A stretch of DNA of 36,404 nucleotides from an uncultured Alphaproteobacteria bacterium (GTDB taxonomy: Bacteria > Pseudomonadota > Alphaproteobacteria > Caulobacterales > Aquidulcibacteraceae), in NCBI GenBank assembly GCA_902826245.1, contig CADEEA010000032.1, positions 1-36,404 on the forward strand. The letters run 5' to 3'. Position 1 is the first letter of the stretch, and each line of letters begins with the position of its first letter. The notes beneath the pieces are model-generated. The model did no database searches, had not been told where the DNA came from, and saw only the letters and a program-made list of their open reading frames with translations. A program made the position numbers and the translations under genes. Positions 1-9,617 of this stretch are shown here, piece after piece.

Positions 1-82
1 AGTGGCGGAATCGGTAGACGCAGCAGACTCAAAATCTGCCGTTCGCAAGGACGTGCCCGTTCGAGTCGGGCCTGGGGCACCA
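1..82 (+). tRNA. tRNA-Leu (anticodon CAA), 5' end cut by window
   Basis: The sequence folds as a class II leucine tRNA. The anticodon arm is GCAGA/TCTGC with loop CTCAAAA, giving anticodon CAA, which reads UUG. A long variable arm, a T arm around GTTCGAGTC and an acceptor 3' strand CTGGGGC (72-78) follow, then discriminator A79 and an encoded CCA (80-82). The first five acceptor bases (expected GCCCC) lie before the window, so the gene is partial only because of the window edge. Confidence 0.95.
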
Positions 83-162
83 ATCTTGCTTCGCCAGTCG
101 AGGCTTCGCAGGAACAGCGCCGCGTCTGGGCGGACCAAACGAACCGTGCTAGCCGCCAGCAT

Positions 163-747
163 ATGCTCAACAACCTGAAATCCCTCACGCTCGAACTCGC
201 CCGCTCCCCCAATGCGGAGCGGACGCTGTTTGCGATCTCGTTCGCGGAGAGTTCGTTCTTTCCGCTGCCGCCGGATTTGTTGTTGGGGCCGATGGCGGCG
301 GCAGCGCCTAACAAGTGGCTGCGTTATGCCATGGTCTGCACCATCGCCTCTGTGCTGGGCGGGTTGCTCGGTTACGCCATCGGCATGTTCCTGATGGATT
401 CCGTCGGCGGCGCCATCCTCAATTTCTTCGGCTATGCCGGCGAGAAGCGCAGCGAGCTAGAGGCGCTCTACGCCGAGTGGGGCGCATGGGTGATCTTCAT
501 CAAGGGGTTGACGCCGATCCCCTACAAATTGGTGACGATCGTTTCCGGAGCACTCGCGTACCCGTTGCATTGGTTCGTGATCGCTTCGATCCTTACCCGA
601 GGGGCGCGTTTTCTACTGGTGGCGTGGCTGTTTCAGCGCTTCGGCCCGTCCATTGCGCCGATCATGGAGAAACGCCTTGGATTGGTCCTGGTCATTGTGG
701 CTTTGGTGATCGTGGGCGCGGTTGTGGCGGTGCGTATCCTGCACTGA
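163..747 (+). CDS. YqaA/DedA-family (VTT domain) inner-membrane protein
   Basis: This 194-residue multi-spanning membrane protein belongs to the SNARE-associated/VTT (DedA, YqaA) family. Members are linked to envelope lipid transport and membrane homeostasis, but the exact substrate of YqaA proteins is not known. Visible signs are the early ESSFFPLPPDLLL motif (about residues 29-41), a glycine-rich helix GGLLGYAIGMFL, the re-entrant-type motif KGLTPIPYKLVTIVSGALAY in the middle and a hydrophobic C-terminal helix. Length is normal for YqaA. The start is the ATG at 163; no strong Shine-Dalgarno is seen. It lies 80 bp after the tRNA and 53 bp before dsbB on the same strand, so it may share a transcript with dsbB. 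The family call is secure, the function is not. Confidence 0.85.
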   Translation: MLNNLKSLTLELARSPNAERTLFAISFAESSFFPLPPDLLLGPMAAAAPNKWLRYAMVCTIASVLGGLLGYAIGMFLMDSVGGAILNFFGYAGEKRSELEALYAEWGAWVIFIKGLTPIPYKLVTIVSGALAYPLHWFVIASILTRGARFLLVAWLFQRFGPSIAPIMEKRLGLVLVIVALVIVGAVVAVRILH

Positions 748-800
748 ACGCGGCGGCGCGTCGCAGACAGGGCGGGTTTTTTCAGGCTAGAGTGACGACA

Positions 801-1295
801 ATGCCCATTTCATCAGTTCGCCCGATCTGGCCCTGGCTGACCTTTCTCCTCTCCGGCGCATTGCTGGCGGGGGCCCATGCCTTCCAATATCTCGGCGGCC
901 TGCAGCCATGCCCCTTATGTTTGGACCAGCGCATTTGGCACTGGGGCGTTATGGCGCTTTCGGTTGCTGCGCTGATCGTGCTGCGGTTCAAGCCGGGCTT
1001 GGCGCGTTGGGCGGCTGGTTTGCTCGGCCTAGTGTTGATCGGCAGCGCGGGGCAGGCGGCCTATCATGTCGCAGTGGAAAACCACTGGGTCATCGCGCAC
1101 TGCGACGTGGGCCGCGTGAATTTCGACAATCTCCAGTTCGACGCCGTCGGCGACCAGAAGCTCACACCGCCAGCCTGCGACAAGGTGGCCTGGTCCATGT
1201 TCGGCATCTCTATGGCCGGATACAATTCCATCCTCTCGCTCATGGCCGCGCTGGCGAGCTTCGCTGTCGCGCTCTGGCCGACGCCCAAGCCTTGA
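801..1295 (+). CDS. dsbB: Disulfide bond formation protein B (DsbB)
   Basis: DsbB is the inner-membrane quinone reductase that reoxidises periplasmic DsbA. The 164-residue protein has the expected four-helix layout. The first redox pair is C37-P-L-C40 in LQPCPLCLDQR, with the quinone-site arginine R44 following. The second pair, C101 and C126, sits in the long periplasmic loop, matching the C104/C130 pair of E. coli DsbB. An open frame extends upstream to 315, but homology starts near the ATG at 801, so I use that start. The gene overlaps or abuts the start of coq7. No dsbA is present in the window. Identification rests on both cysteine pairs and topology. Confidence 0.93.
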   Translation: MPISSVRPIWPWLTFLLSGALLAGAHAFQYLGGLQPCPLCLDQRIWHWGVMALSVAALIVLRFKPGLARWAAGLLGLVLIGSAGQAAYHVAVENHWVIAHCDVGRVNFDNLQFDAVGDQKLTPPACDKVAWSMFGISMAGYNSILSLMAALASFAVALWPTPKP

Positions 1296-1312
1296 ACCGT
1301 GCGCCGCCTCCG

Positions 1313-1852
1313 ATGCCGGGCGAAAGTGCGCGCGAGCGCATGCTGGATGAGATGATCCGCGTCGATCACGCTGGCGAATTTGGCGCGGTGCAAATCTATC
1401 GCGGTCAGCGCGCGGTGTTCGAACGCATCGATGGGAAAGCACACACGGCGCGCATTATCGCCGAGATGGAGGCCGGCGAGCAGGAACATCTGCGCACCTT
1501 CGACCGACTGATCGCGGAACGAGGCGTGCGCCCGACTCTGATGGCGCCGCTTTGGCGCATCGCCGGCTTCGGCTTGGGTGCGGTGACTGCGTTGATGGGA
1601 GAACGCGCCGCGCACGCCTGCACCGAGGCGGTGGAAGAAGTGATCGAGGAGCATTATGCGCGCCAGAGCGCAGCGCTTGATGGCGTGGATCGCGAATTGA
1701 AGGGCGTAGTGGACCGCTTCCGCGAGGATGAACTCGCGCACAAGGACACCGCTATCGAGCAAGGCGCCCATGACGCGCCGGGATATCCTGTGCTCTCGGC
1801 GGCGATCCGCTTTGGCTGTCGCGCCGCCATCCGCATTTCCGAGAAAATATGA
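1313..1852 (+). CDS. coq7: Demethoxyubiquinone hydroxylase, Coq7 family
   Basis: Coq7 is a membrane-bound di-iron monooxygenase that hydroxylates 2-polyprenyl-3-methyl-6-methoxybenzoquinol late in ubiquinone synthesis. The 179-residue product carries the ferritin-like carboxylate/histidine ligands: E22 in VDHAGEFGA, E56-x-x-H59, the EEVIEEHY helix (about 108-115), and E138/E140 with H143 in EDELAH. A central hydrophobic hairpin (ALWRIAGFGLGAVTALMG-like, about 79-95) fits membrane attachment. The ATG at 1313 is 17 bp after the dsbB stop. A TTG at 1292, overlapping the dsbB stop, would add seven residues and cannot be excluded. The stop overlaps the next ATG (ATGA, 1849-1852), which implies translational coupling to the acetyltransferase. 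Confidence 0.93.
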   Translation: MPGESARERMLDEMIRVDHAGEFGAVQIYRGQRAVFERIDGKAHTARIIAEMEAGEQEHLRTFDRLIAERGVRPTLMAPLWRIAGFGLGAVTALMGERAAHACTEAVEEVIEEHYARQSAALDGVDRELKGVVDRFREDELAHKDTAIEQGAHDAPGYPVLSAAIRFGCRAAIRISEKI

Positions 1853-2469
1853 ACGTGTTGCCCTTGGTGCGCGTCGCTAGGGCCGATGATACAGCTCGTG
1901 TTGGCGCCATATTGACCGACGCCTTCGCCGACGAAGCGGGGCTTAATTACTGGCTGCGCCAAGGACGCGCGAAGGAGCAGGCGCGGCGGCGCTTCTTCGC
2001 CGCAGCAGTGCGCGATGTGGTGCATCCCAAGCGCGCGCTGTGGTTGGCGGAGACTGGAGACGAACACGTCGGCGCCGCGATTTGGCTCGAGCCGGGTCAG
2101 AAGGCCTACGATTTCTCGCTGCTGAAACAGCTCCAAATCACGCCATTGCTGTATTCGATCGCCGGAATCGCCGGCAGCGCGCGTGGAACCGCGCTCGGCG
2201 AGAAATTGAATGCGCTCCACCCGCACGAGCCGCACGCCCATCTGGTGTTTCTTGGCGTTTGCCCGCATGCGCAGGGGCGCGGCGTAGGGTCGGCGATCTT
2301 GAAGACTACGCTGGCGCCGTTGGACGCCTTGGGCACGCCCGCTCTGCTTGAGGCCACTACCGAACGCAATGTCGCGCTCTATCAGCGCCACGGTTTCGAC
2401 GTCGTGGAGGGCCTCCGCCTGCCGAATTTGCACGTGCGCATAATGTGGCGCGCGCCGCAGGCCTACTAA
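1849..2469 (+). CDS. GNAT-family N-acetyltransferase
   Basis: This 206-residue protein has the GNAT fold. The acetyl-CoA pyrophosphate loop is visible as GVCPHAQGRGVGSAIL (Q/R-x-x-G-x-G/A pattern), preceded by a beta strand HLVFLGV and followed by LLEATTERNVALYQRHGF, the usual motif B with N and Y residues. The N-terminal RVARADDTARVGAILTDAF opening is typical of this class. The substrate cannot be read from sequence. It starts inside the coq7 stop (ATGA overlap), so it is probably the last gene of the dsbB-coq7 run, and it ends convergently with a 4-bp overlap against the minus-strand DUF1905 gene. Confidence 0.87.
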   Translation: MNVLPLVRVARADDTARVGAILTDAFADEAGLNYWLRQGRAKEQARRRFFAAAVRDVVHPKRALWLAETGDEHVGAAIWLEPGQKAYDFSLLKQLQITPLLYSIAGIAGSARGTALGEKLNALHPHEPHAHLVFLGVCPHAQGRGVGSAILKTTLAPLDALGTPALLEATTERNVALYQRHGFDVVEGLRLPNLHVRIMWRAPQAY

Positions 2470-2768
2470 AGGTCGATCTCAACACTTACCTTCACGTCAT
2501 CGCCATGCCCGATTTTCTCCGCCCGCCGTACTTCCGCCTTCACGGGCAACAAGAACGCGCCGGCTTTGGTGTCAGCAAACACCGAAGTGCGCCATTGTGT
2601 CTTACCAATAGTGGCGATGACGCGCAGCGAACCGAAAGCGTTGCGTAGTCCCTGGCTGAGGGCGCGCATTTGCGCCGAGACGTCGCTGGGCAACGTGATG
2701 AAATGCCAAGCTCCTGTATCGCCCTGGTGGCGCCAAAGTTTGCCGCTGAACTGGAAACGCGCGCTCAT
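2466..2768 (-). CDS. DUF1905 domain protein
   Basis: This is a small 100-residue protein covering a single DUF1905 (AF2212-like) beta-barrel domain. The family pattern is easy to see: a FSGKLWRHQGD opening, GAWHFITLPSDVSAQMR, an FGSLRVIATIG strand, TQWRTSVF and LLPVKAEVRRAEKIGHGDDV. No biochemical function is established for the family. The ATG lies 15 bp downstream of the trpE stop on the same strand, so it is probably the distal gene of a ppiD-trpE-DUF1905 transcript. It occupies the place where many alphaproteobacteria carry trpG. Confidence 0.85.
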   Translation of the reverse strand: MSARFQFSGKLWRHQGDTGAWHFITLPSDVSAQMRALSQGLRNAFGSLRVIATIGKTQWRTSVFADTKAGAFLLPVKAEVRRAEKIGHGDDVKVSVEIDL

Positions 2769-2783
2769 GCCGTGAAGCGAGAG

Positions 2784-4313
2784 CTAAGCATAACGCCACG
2801 CCTCTCCAGCTGCGCGAAAAACGGCGCGCGCTTTCTGCACCGTCTCCAGCCGCTCGGCCTCGGCGTCGCTGTCGAGCACGACGCCGCCGCCGGCTTGCAC
2901 ATGGAGCGTGCCGTCCTTGACGATGCCGGTACGCAAGGCGATGCAGGTGTCCATGTCGCCGCCGGCGCCGAAATAGCCGACGCCACCCGCATAGATTCCG
3001 CGCGCATGCGGTTCGACCTCGTTGATGATCTCCATAGCGCGGATTTTTGGCGCGCCGCTCACTGTGCCGTGCGGGAAGCCGGCCTTCAACGCGTCAAGCG
3101 CGCTGAGCCCCTCGCGCAATTCGCCTTCCACGTTGGAGACGATGTGCAGCACATGACTGTAGCGCTCGATGGTGAAGCTCTCGGTCACGCGAACATGCTT
3201 GGAGCCCGCATCCGCTGAGGCGTCGCCCGCACCGCCGCGGATGGCGACGCGCCCAAGGTCGTTGCGCGCAAGATCGACGAGCATGAGGTGCTCTGCACGT
3301 TCTTTGGGGTCGGCGAGCAACTCCCGTTCGAGTTCCTGATCCTGCGCCGGAGTCGCTCCCCGTGGGCGCGTGCCGGCTATGGGGCGAATGGTGACCGTGT
3401 CGCCGCGCAAGCGCACCAAGATTTCTGGACTTGCGCCAGCGACAGCGAAATCACCGAAATTGAGGTAGTACAGGAACGGCGACGGATTGAGGCGGCGCAG
3501 CGCCCGGTAGAGTGCGAACGCCGAATGGGGAAACGGCGTCGAGAAACGTTGGCTCGGCACCGCCTGGAATATGTCCCCGGCGCGGATATAGGCTTTGCAC
3601 TTTTCCACCAGCGCGCGATAGGCCTCGGGGCTCGTGTTGGATCGCGGTTCAGCCAGGGGCTCAGTCGCGGCCGCGCGTGCCCGGGGCAGGGGCTTGTCAA
3701 GTGCGCGGCCGATCCGCGCCAAACGCTCCTGCGCCGCCGCATAAGCGCTTTCGGCCGATTGCCCGGCGCGCTTACGGGCCGGCGTCGTCAATACGATTTC
3801 GCCGGTGACGTTGTCGAAGATCGCGACGCAAATTGGGCGAACAAGGAGGGCGGCTGGCGCTGCTATGGGGTCGGGTGTGCAGTCAGGGAGTTTCTCGATC
3901 TCTCGAACTATATCGTAACCGAGATAGCCAAATAACCCGGCCGCCATTGGCGGCAGCTCGACCGGAACGGACAACGCCGAGCGCGCCAGAACCTTGCGCA
4001 AACTCTTGAACGGCGGCTCGCGTTGCGGCCGGAATGCACTTGGCGCAAAACCGCCGCGGCTGATTTCCGCTTTCCCTTCGCGTACGCGCCACACCAGATC
4101 CGGCTTGACCCCGATAATGGAATAGCGGCCGCGAAATGCGCCGCCCTCGACGCTTTCGAGCAGGAACGCGCCCGCTTTGTCCGCGCCCAGCTTCTGTAGC
4201 GCCGACACCGGGGTCTCCAAATCGCCGATGCGCCGGGTCCAGACTATCGCGCCGCCTTGCTCGTAGGAGGAGGCGAATTCGTCCGCGTTCGGCCGAACCT
4301 CGCCGCCGTTCAT
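2784..4313 (-). CDS. trpE: Anthranilate synthase component I
   Basis: TrpE converts chorismate with ammonia or TrpG-delivered glutamine nitrogen to anthranilate, the first step of tryptophan synthesis. The 509-residue length is normal. The N-terminal regulatory half holds LLES (51-54), the conserved tryptophan feedback element, and RYSIIG. The C-terminal chorismate-binding half has PSPFLYYLNF, GTRPRGAT, ERAEHLMLVDLARNDLGRV, PHGTVSGAPKIRAMEII and GIYAGGVGYF. The start codon overlaps the ppiD stop (4310-4313), so translation is likely coupled. No trpG, trpD or trpC is present here. TrpE has no fused glutaminase domain, so a TrpG partner must be encoded elsewhere. No attenuator-like leader precedes it because it starts inside ppiD. 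Confidence 0.96.
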   Translation of the reverse strand: MNGGEVRPNADEFASSYEQGGAIVWTRRIGDLETPVSALQKLGADKAGAFLLESVEGGAFRGRYSIIGVKPDLVWRVREGKAEISRGGFAPSAFRPQREPPFKSLRKVLARSALSVPVELPPMAAGLFGYLGYDIVREIEKLPDCTPDPIAAPAALLVRPICVAIFDNVTGEIVLTTPARKRAGQSAESAYAAAQERLARIGRALDKPLPRARAAATEPLAEPRSNTSPEAYRALVEKCKAYIRAGDIFQAVPSQRFSTPFPHSAFALYRALRRLNPSPFLYYLNFGDFAVAGASPEILVRLRGDTVTIRPIAGTRPRGATPAQDQELERELLADPKERAEHLMLVDLARNDLGRVAIRGGAGDASADAGSKHVRVTESFTIERYSHVLHIVSNVEGELREGLSALDALKAGFPHGTVSGAPKIRAMEIINEVEPHARGIYAGGVGYFGAGGDMDTCIALRTGIVKDGTLHVQAGGGVVLDSDAEAERLETVQKARAVFRAAGEAWRYA

Positions 4314-6232
4314 TGTTCCTCTTCGGCGCGAGCGTCGGGGTCGCGGAAAAGAGCCTCAATGCGGTCTTGTCGGCGGCGGACATTCGCCCGCGCGACGATG
4401 CCAGAGATCACCGCTTCCCCGAGAGAGCCTTCCAACGACTGCATTTGTTGCGCGCGTGCGGCCTCCAATTCCTGAGGACGCGTCGCGGGATCGACGCGCT
4501 GAATGCTCTCGACCACGCCGACCTGCATCGCGCGTCCGTCTTCAGCTACCTCCACTGCCACGCTGCGATCCGCTGCGGCGAAGATTTGCCCCGCCAAGCT
4601 CTGGCTCAGCGCATCCGCCGCCGCGGCGCGATTGTAGGTCTGCGAGCTGTGCACCATGCGAAGGCCACGGGCGCGTGCTATCGCCGCGAGGGTTTGCCCG
4701 CCGCTTACGTCGGCTTTGACCTGCTCTCCAAGCTCCCGCATCAGGCGTGCGCGCTCGCGCTCGGTCCAGGCGCTTGTGAGGTCGGCGCGGGCGTCATCCA
4801 GCGGGCGAATAAAGGAGGGAATGATCCGATCCACCGCAACGACAATTCCGTTATCTCGCTCGAAGTCGCTCGCTTCACCCTCTTCGAGTTCGAACGCCGT
4901 TGCGACCTCGGCGCGGCGCTGCTGCATTTGCGCGACTGGGCGACCGTCTTGGCCCAGTCCTCGTGCGCTCACGGGCGGCGCCGCTTCGATCGTCAAGCCG
5001 CTTTGTCTGGCGGCCTCGGCAACAGTGGCGCCGCCGTCACGCGCGTCCTCATATGCCGTGATCGCGGCGCCGATCAATTGCCGGGCTTCGCCTTCAGCCA
5101 GTCGCGCGCGCGCCGCTTGCCGCAATTCACCCAGGTTGGGCTCGACCGCCGCGGTTATGCTCTCCACTCGCACAGCCGCCCAGTTCAACCGACCTTCTAC
5201 CACGCTGGGCGCGGCGCCCACGCGCGCAGAAAACACAGCCTCCGCTACCGGCGCATCGGGAATGCCCGCGCGCGATTGGTTCTCGCTGCGCGCGCCAGTG
5301 GCGCCGTTGCCGAGTGATGCGGCGATCGCGCCTGCCTCTTCGCCGCGCGCGAGCCTCTCGGCGGCCTGGCGGGCCAATGCCTCGGTTGGGGCGGAGACCC
5401 TGCTGTACGTTCGCTTCTGCGGCTGTGCAGCTTCAGTGCGGCGAGCCTCGACCTCGGCGTCGAGGCGTTCATCGGAAATGACGACCTTAGCCATGAAATC
5501 TTCCGGCCGCGCATACACTAGGCTGAGGGCGCGAAACTCCGGCACCCGCAACCGCTCCTGGCTGTCGCGCCAGAATTCGATCAATTGTTCTTCCGTCGGC
5601 GCTGGTACGGCCGCGATCGCCGCGAGTGGCGCTTCGGCGACCGACACGATCCGGGTCTCGCTGTTATAGGCCACCTGCAGCGCGCCGAAGCTCGAAGGTG
5701 GTCGCACGCCTTCAACGACGGAACCTATGAACATGTCAGCGTTCATTTCACCGTGCACCTGCCGGCGGTATTGCGCGTAGGTCTGGCCGAAATCCTGCAG
5801 GCTTCGCGTCAACGCATCCGGGTCGAACGTGCCGCTGACAGGATTTTGCGCCTCAGGCCGCCGTGCGATCACGCCGTCGACCTCAGCATCGCCGACGGTC
5901 GCTCCAACTTCGTCGAGATAGGAGAAAATTGCGCTGCGGCTGATCAATTGCTCCAACACCTGTTGAGGCAGTCCGCCCTTGATGGCGGCGTCGCGATCGA
6001 TGGCGGGGTTGCGCAATCGCGCTATGCGCAACGAGCGATCGAATTCCTGCGACAGGTCGCGAGCATCAATGGACACGCCCCGCCCTGACACGACCTCGGT
6101 GGAGGCCGACTGTTGAAACAGGTCGAGCATGGACTGGCCGTTGCCGAGAAACACCACGAACATCGCCGACAAAATGAAAAGCAACAGATAGGAGATCCAC
6201 GAGCGAGTGAATGTCCGCATTTGTAAGAGCAT
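4310..6232 (-). CDS. ppiD: Membrane-anchored periplasmic peptidyl-prolyl isomerase/chaperone (PpiD-like)
   Basis: This PpiD/SurA_N-type foldase has an uncleaved N-terminal anchor (residues about 10-29, WISYLLLFILSAMFVVFLG) and a large periplasmic part. The chaperone-like SurA_N region follows, with repeated QxLxxLIxxxxx-type helices around QVLEQLISRSAIFSYLDEVG. A degenerate parvulin-type segment lies near ALARQAAERLARGEEAGAIA and GIPDAPVAEAVFSARVG, and the tail is alpha-helical. About 640 residues is normal for PpiD. An upstream ATG at 6292 exists, but the family begins ML/MR followed by the anchor, so I take 6232; 6220 is the alternative. Parvulin catalytic residues are not clear, so it may act mainly as a chaperone. 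It is divergent from tpiA, a common alphaproteobacterial arrangement. Confidence 0.88.
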   Translation of the reverse strand: MLLQMRTFTRSWISYLLLFILSAMFVVFLGNGQSMLDLFQQSASTEVVSGRGVSIDARDLSQEFDRSLRIARLRNPAIDRDAAIKGGLPQQVLEQLISRSAIFSYLDEVGATVGDAEVDGVIARRPEAQNPVSGTFDPDALTRSLQDFGQTYAQYRRQVHGEMNADMFIGSVVEGVRPPSSFGALQVAYNSETRIVSVAEAPLAAIAAVPAPTEEQLIEFWRDSQERLRVPEFRALSLVYARPEDFMAKVVISDERLDAEVEARRTEAAQPQKRTYSRVSAPTEALARQAAERLARGEEAGAIAASLGNGATGARSENQSRAGIPDAPVAEAVFSARVGAAPSVVEGRLNWAAVRVESITAAVEPNLGELRQAARARLAEGEARQLIGAAITAYEDARDGGATVAEAARQSGLTIEAAPPVSARGLGQDGRPVAQMQQRRAEVATAFELEEGEASDFERDNGIVVAVDRIIPSFIRPLDDARADLTSAWTERERARLMRELGEQVKADVSGGQTLAAIARARGLRMVHSSQTYNRAAAADALSQSLAGQIFAAADRSVAVEVAEDGRAMQVGVVESIQRVDPATRPQELEAARAQQMQSLEGSLGEAVISGIVARANVRRRQDRIEALFRDPDARAEEEQ

Positions 6233-6325
6233 GAGAATATCCGCTAAGCCGCAAGGCGGCTGGACAATAGAGAGCGGCTCGGGCAGGGGCAATCCGCAAA
6301 CAGCCTAAGGCGTGGGGAGGGAAGC
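6233..6325. promoter_or_regulatory. Divergent ppiD/tpiA intergenic region
   Basis: This 93-bp gap must hold the promoters of both the minus-strand ppiD-trpE run and tpiA. It contains a hairpin AGCCGC-AAG-GCGGCT at 6247-6261. A strong ribosome binding site (GGAGGG, about 6315-6320) lies before the tpiA ATG. I do not see clean -35/-10 boxes. The role is inferred from gene orientation. Confidence 0.45.
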
Positions 6326-7054
6326 ATGGCCGCGTTCAGACCGCTTATCGCCGGCAATTGGAAGATGTTCGGCCGACGCAGCGACCTCGCCGAAATAGAG
6401 AAATTGGCCGCCGATGCGCGCGAGGCCGCGGTCGAAGTGCTGATCTGCCCGCCTTACTCGCTCATTGGAGCAGCACTCGCGGTTGGCGCGCGCGCAGGGG
6501 TATTGATCGGCGCCCAGGACTGCAGCGCCATCGCCGCAGACGCGGCCCGCACGGGTGAAGTAAGCGCCGCAATGTTGGCCGATATCGGCGCCACGCACGT
6601 GATAGTCGGTCATTCCGAGCGGCGCAGCCAGCACGGGGAATCCGACGCCCTCGTGCGTCGCAAGGCCGAAGCCGCCCTGAATGCGGGGCTCGTACCTATC
6701 GTCTGCGTCGGCGAGACCTTAGCGCAAAGGAACGCTGGGAAGACCGAAGAAGTGATTGCCGCGCAGGTTCGCGCCAGCGCTCCCGCCGAGGCGGGCATTG
6801 TCATCGCCTATGAGCCGGTGTGGGCGATCGGCGGCGACCGCACCCCCAGCGTGGAGGAAATCGCCGACGTGCATGGTATCGTGCGGGAAACCCTCGGTGT
6901 CCCGGTTCGAGTGCTCTATGGCGGCTCGGTTGGCCCAAAAAACGCAGCCGAAATATTCACGAGTCCGACTGTGGACGGCGCTTTGGTGGGGCGCGCCAGC
7001 CTTAAAGCCGCCGATTTTGGGTTGATTGTGCGCGCCTACCCAGGCGTGACTTGA
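6326..7054 (+). CDS. tpiA: Triosephosphate isomerase
   Basis: TIM interconverts dihydroxyacetone phosphate and glyceraldehyde 3-phosphate in glycolysis and gluconeogenesis. In the 242-residue protein the catalytic set is complete: N11 and K13 in AGNWKM, H96 in VIVGHSERR and E163 in AYEPVWAIG. The phosphate-binding YGGSV and the GALVGRASL end are present. The flexible loop 6 reads PVWAIGGDRTPS, where many TIMs have AIGTGxTxT, a mild variation at the loop tip only. A GGAGGG ribosome binding site sits five bases before the ATG. secG follows after 118 bp. Confidence 0.97.
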   Translation: MAAFRPLIAGNWKMFGRRSDLAEIEKLAADAREAAVEVLICPPYSLIGAALAVGARAGVLIGAQDCSAIAADAARTGEVSAAMLADIGATHVIVGHSERRSQHGESDALVRRKAEAALNAGLVPIVCVGETLAQRNAGKTEEVIAAQVRASAPAEAGIVIAYEPVWAIGGDRTPSVEEIADVHGIVRETLGVPVRVLYGGSVGPKNAAEIFTSPTVDGALVGRASLKAADFGLIVRAYPGVT

Positions 7055-7096
7055 GATTGGTCGGCAATAACGTCTATGATGTCTCTAGGGTATTGA

Positions 7097-7114
7097 GCGC
7101 GCCGGCCGGCGCGC
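7097..7114. repeat. Perfect 18-bp GC palindrome between tpiA and secG
   Basis: The sequence GCGCGCCGGCCGGCGCGC is self-complementary along its full length. It lies 43 bp after the tpiA stop. No T-tract follows, so it is not a standard intrinsic terminator. It could be a transcript 3'-end stabiliser, a protein site, or simply a GC-rich intergenic palindrome. A smaller hairpin (AGGCC-GGAAA-GGCCT) lies shortly downstream, before secG. Confidence 0.5.
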
Positions 7115-7172
7115 CCATGTCGGTTGGGACGCGCGCGTAGGCCGGAAAGGCCTTACGGGAGATATCGATTCC

Positions 7173-7940
7173 ATGGAACTGGCGGTTCTGGTCCTTCATC
7201 TGGTTGTTTGCGTGTGCCTGATCGGCCTCGTGCTCTTGCAGCGATCCGAGGGAGGCGCGCTCGGCATGGGCGGCGGCGGCGGTTCGTTGATGAGCGGCCG
7301 CGGAGCGGCTGACGCGCTTGCGCGCATGACCTCGATCGCAGGTGGCTTTTTTCTGGTCACGTCGTTGTCTTTGACGGTTATTTCAGGCGCAAACGCCTCG
7401 CGAGGGCCCTCGCCTTTGGACATTCTCCGCACCCAGGAGCAGCCCGCGAACCGCGCACCCGAAATCCCCGCTCCGGTCCGCCCTGACCCGACCGAGAGCA
7501 GCGCCCCGCAGGCGACTGAAACCGAGCTTGCTGCGCTGACAGCGCCGCCGACGCCAAACGTCGCGGCCGCGCCGGTTGTCGCCCCCCCCGCGGCGCTGGC
7601 GAGCGAGCGGGCGGGGCCGCTTGCCAACAACCAGCAGGCGAGCACGCGCTCGCCGGCCGTGCAGCGCCCAGCGCAGCCGACTGTGCAGCGGCAGTCTCCG
7701 CCGGCCCAGCAGCCCGCGGCTACGCCGCCGGTTCAACGGCCCGCCGCGCAGAATGTAGCGGCAACGCAACGCCCAACACAGCGGCCGGCCACCCAGCAGC
7801 CAACCACGCGCACGCCCCTGATCTTGCCAAATACGTCTGGCGGCGGGCTCACCGAGCCGGCGCCCACGCCGACCGAATCAGTGAATGCTGGCGGCGGTTT
7901 GGAAGCGGTCCGGCGTGAACGCGCCGGCCCGGATCAATAA
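7173..7940 (+). CDS. secG: Preprotein translocase subunit SecG with long C-terminal tail
   Basis: SecG is the small SecYEG subunit that assists protein export. Residues 1-75 are ordinary SecG: helix 1 (about 3-22), the cytosolic loop LLQRSEGGALGMGGGGG with its conserved glycine-rich stretch, and helix 2 (about 55-71). The remaining roughly 180 residues are low-complexity, rich in Pro, Ala, Gln and Thr, with recurring QRPA/QRPT units, and should lie outside the membrane, probably in the periplasm. Typical SecG is 70-130 residues; alphaproteobacterial versions often carry extra tails, but this one is unusually long. It precedes pyrG by 42 bp, the order commonly found in alphaproteobacteria. Confidence 0.92.
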   Translation: MELAVLVLHLVVCVCLIGLVLLQRSEGGALGMGGGGGSLMSGRGAADALARMTSIAGGFFLVTSLSLTVISGANASRGPSPLDILRTQEQPANRAPEIPAPVRPDPTESSAPQATETELAALTAPPTPNVAAAPVVAPPAALASERAGPLANNQQASTRSPAVQRPAQPTVQRQSPPAQQPAATPPVQRPAAQNVAATQRPTQRPATQQPTTRTPLILPNTSGGGLTEPAPTPTESVNAGGGLEAVRRERAGPDQ

Positions 7941-7950
7941 GCCTCAGCGT

Positions 7951-9616
<1,666 letters not shown>

Positions 9617-9617
<1 letters not shown>

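Noticed and set aside
777..782. T-run before dsbB considered as a terminator
   Set aside because: No stable hairpin precedes the T-run.
315..800. Upstream in-frame extension of dsbB overlapping the yqaA-like gene
   Set aside because: It is the shadow of another real gene in a different frame; DsbB homology begins at the ATG at 801.
4136..5317. Long plus-strand open frame opposite ppiD and trpE
   Set aside because: Arg/Ala-rich translation typical of the antisense of GC-rich genes; no domain seen.
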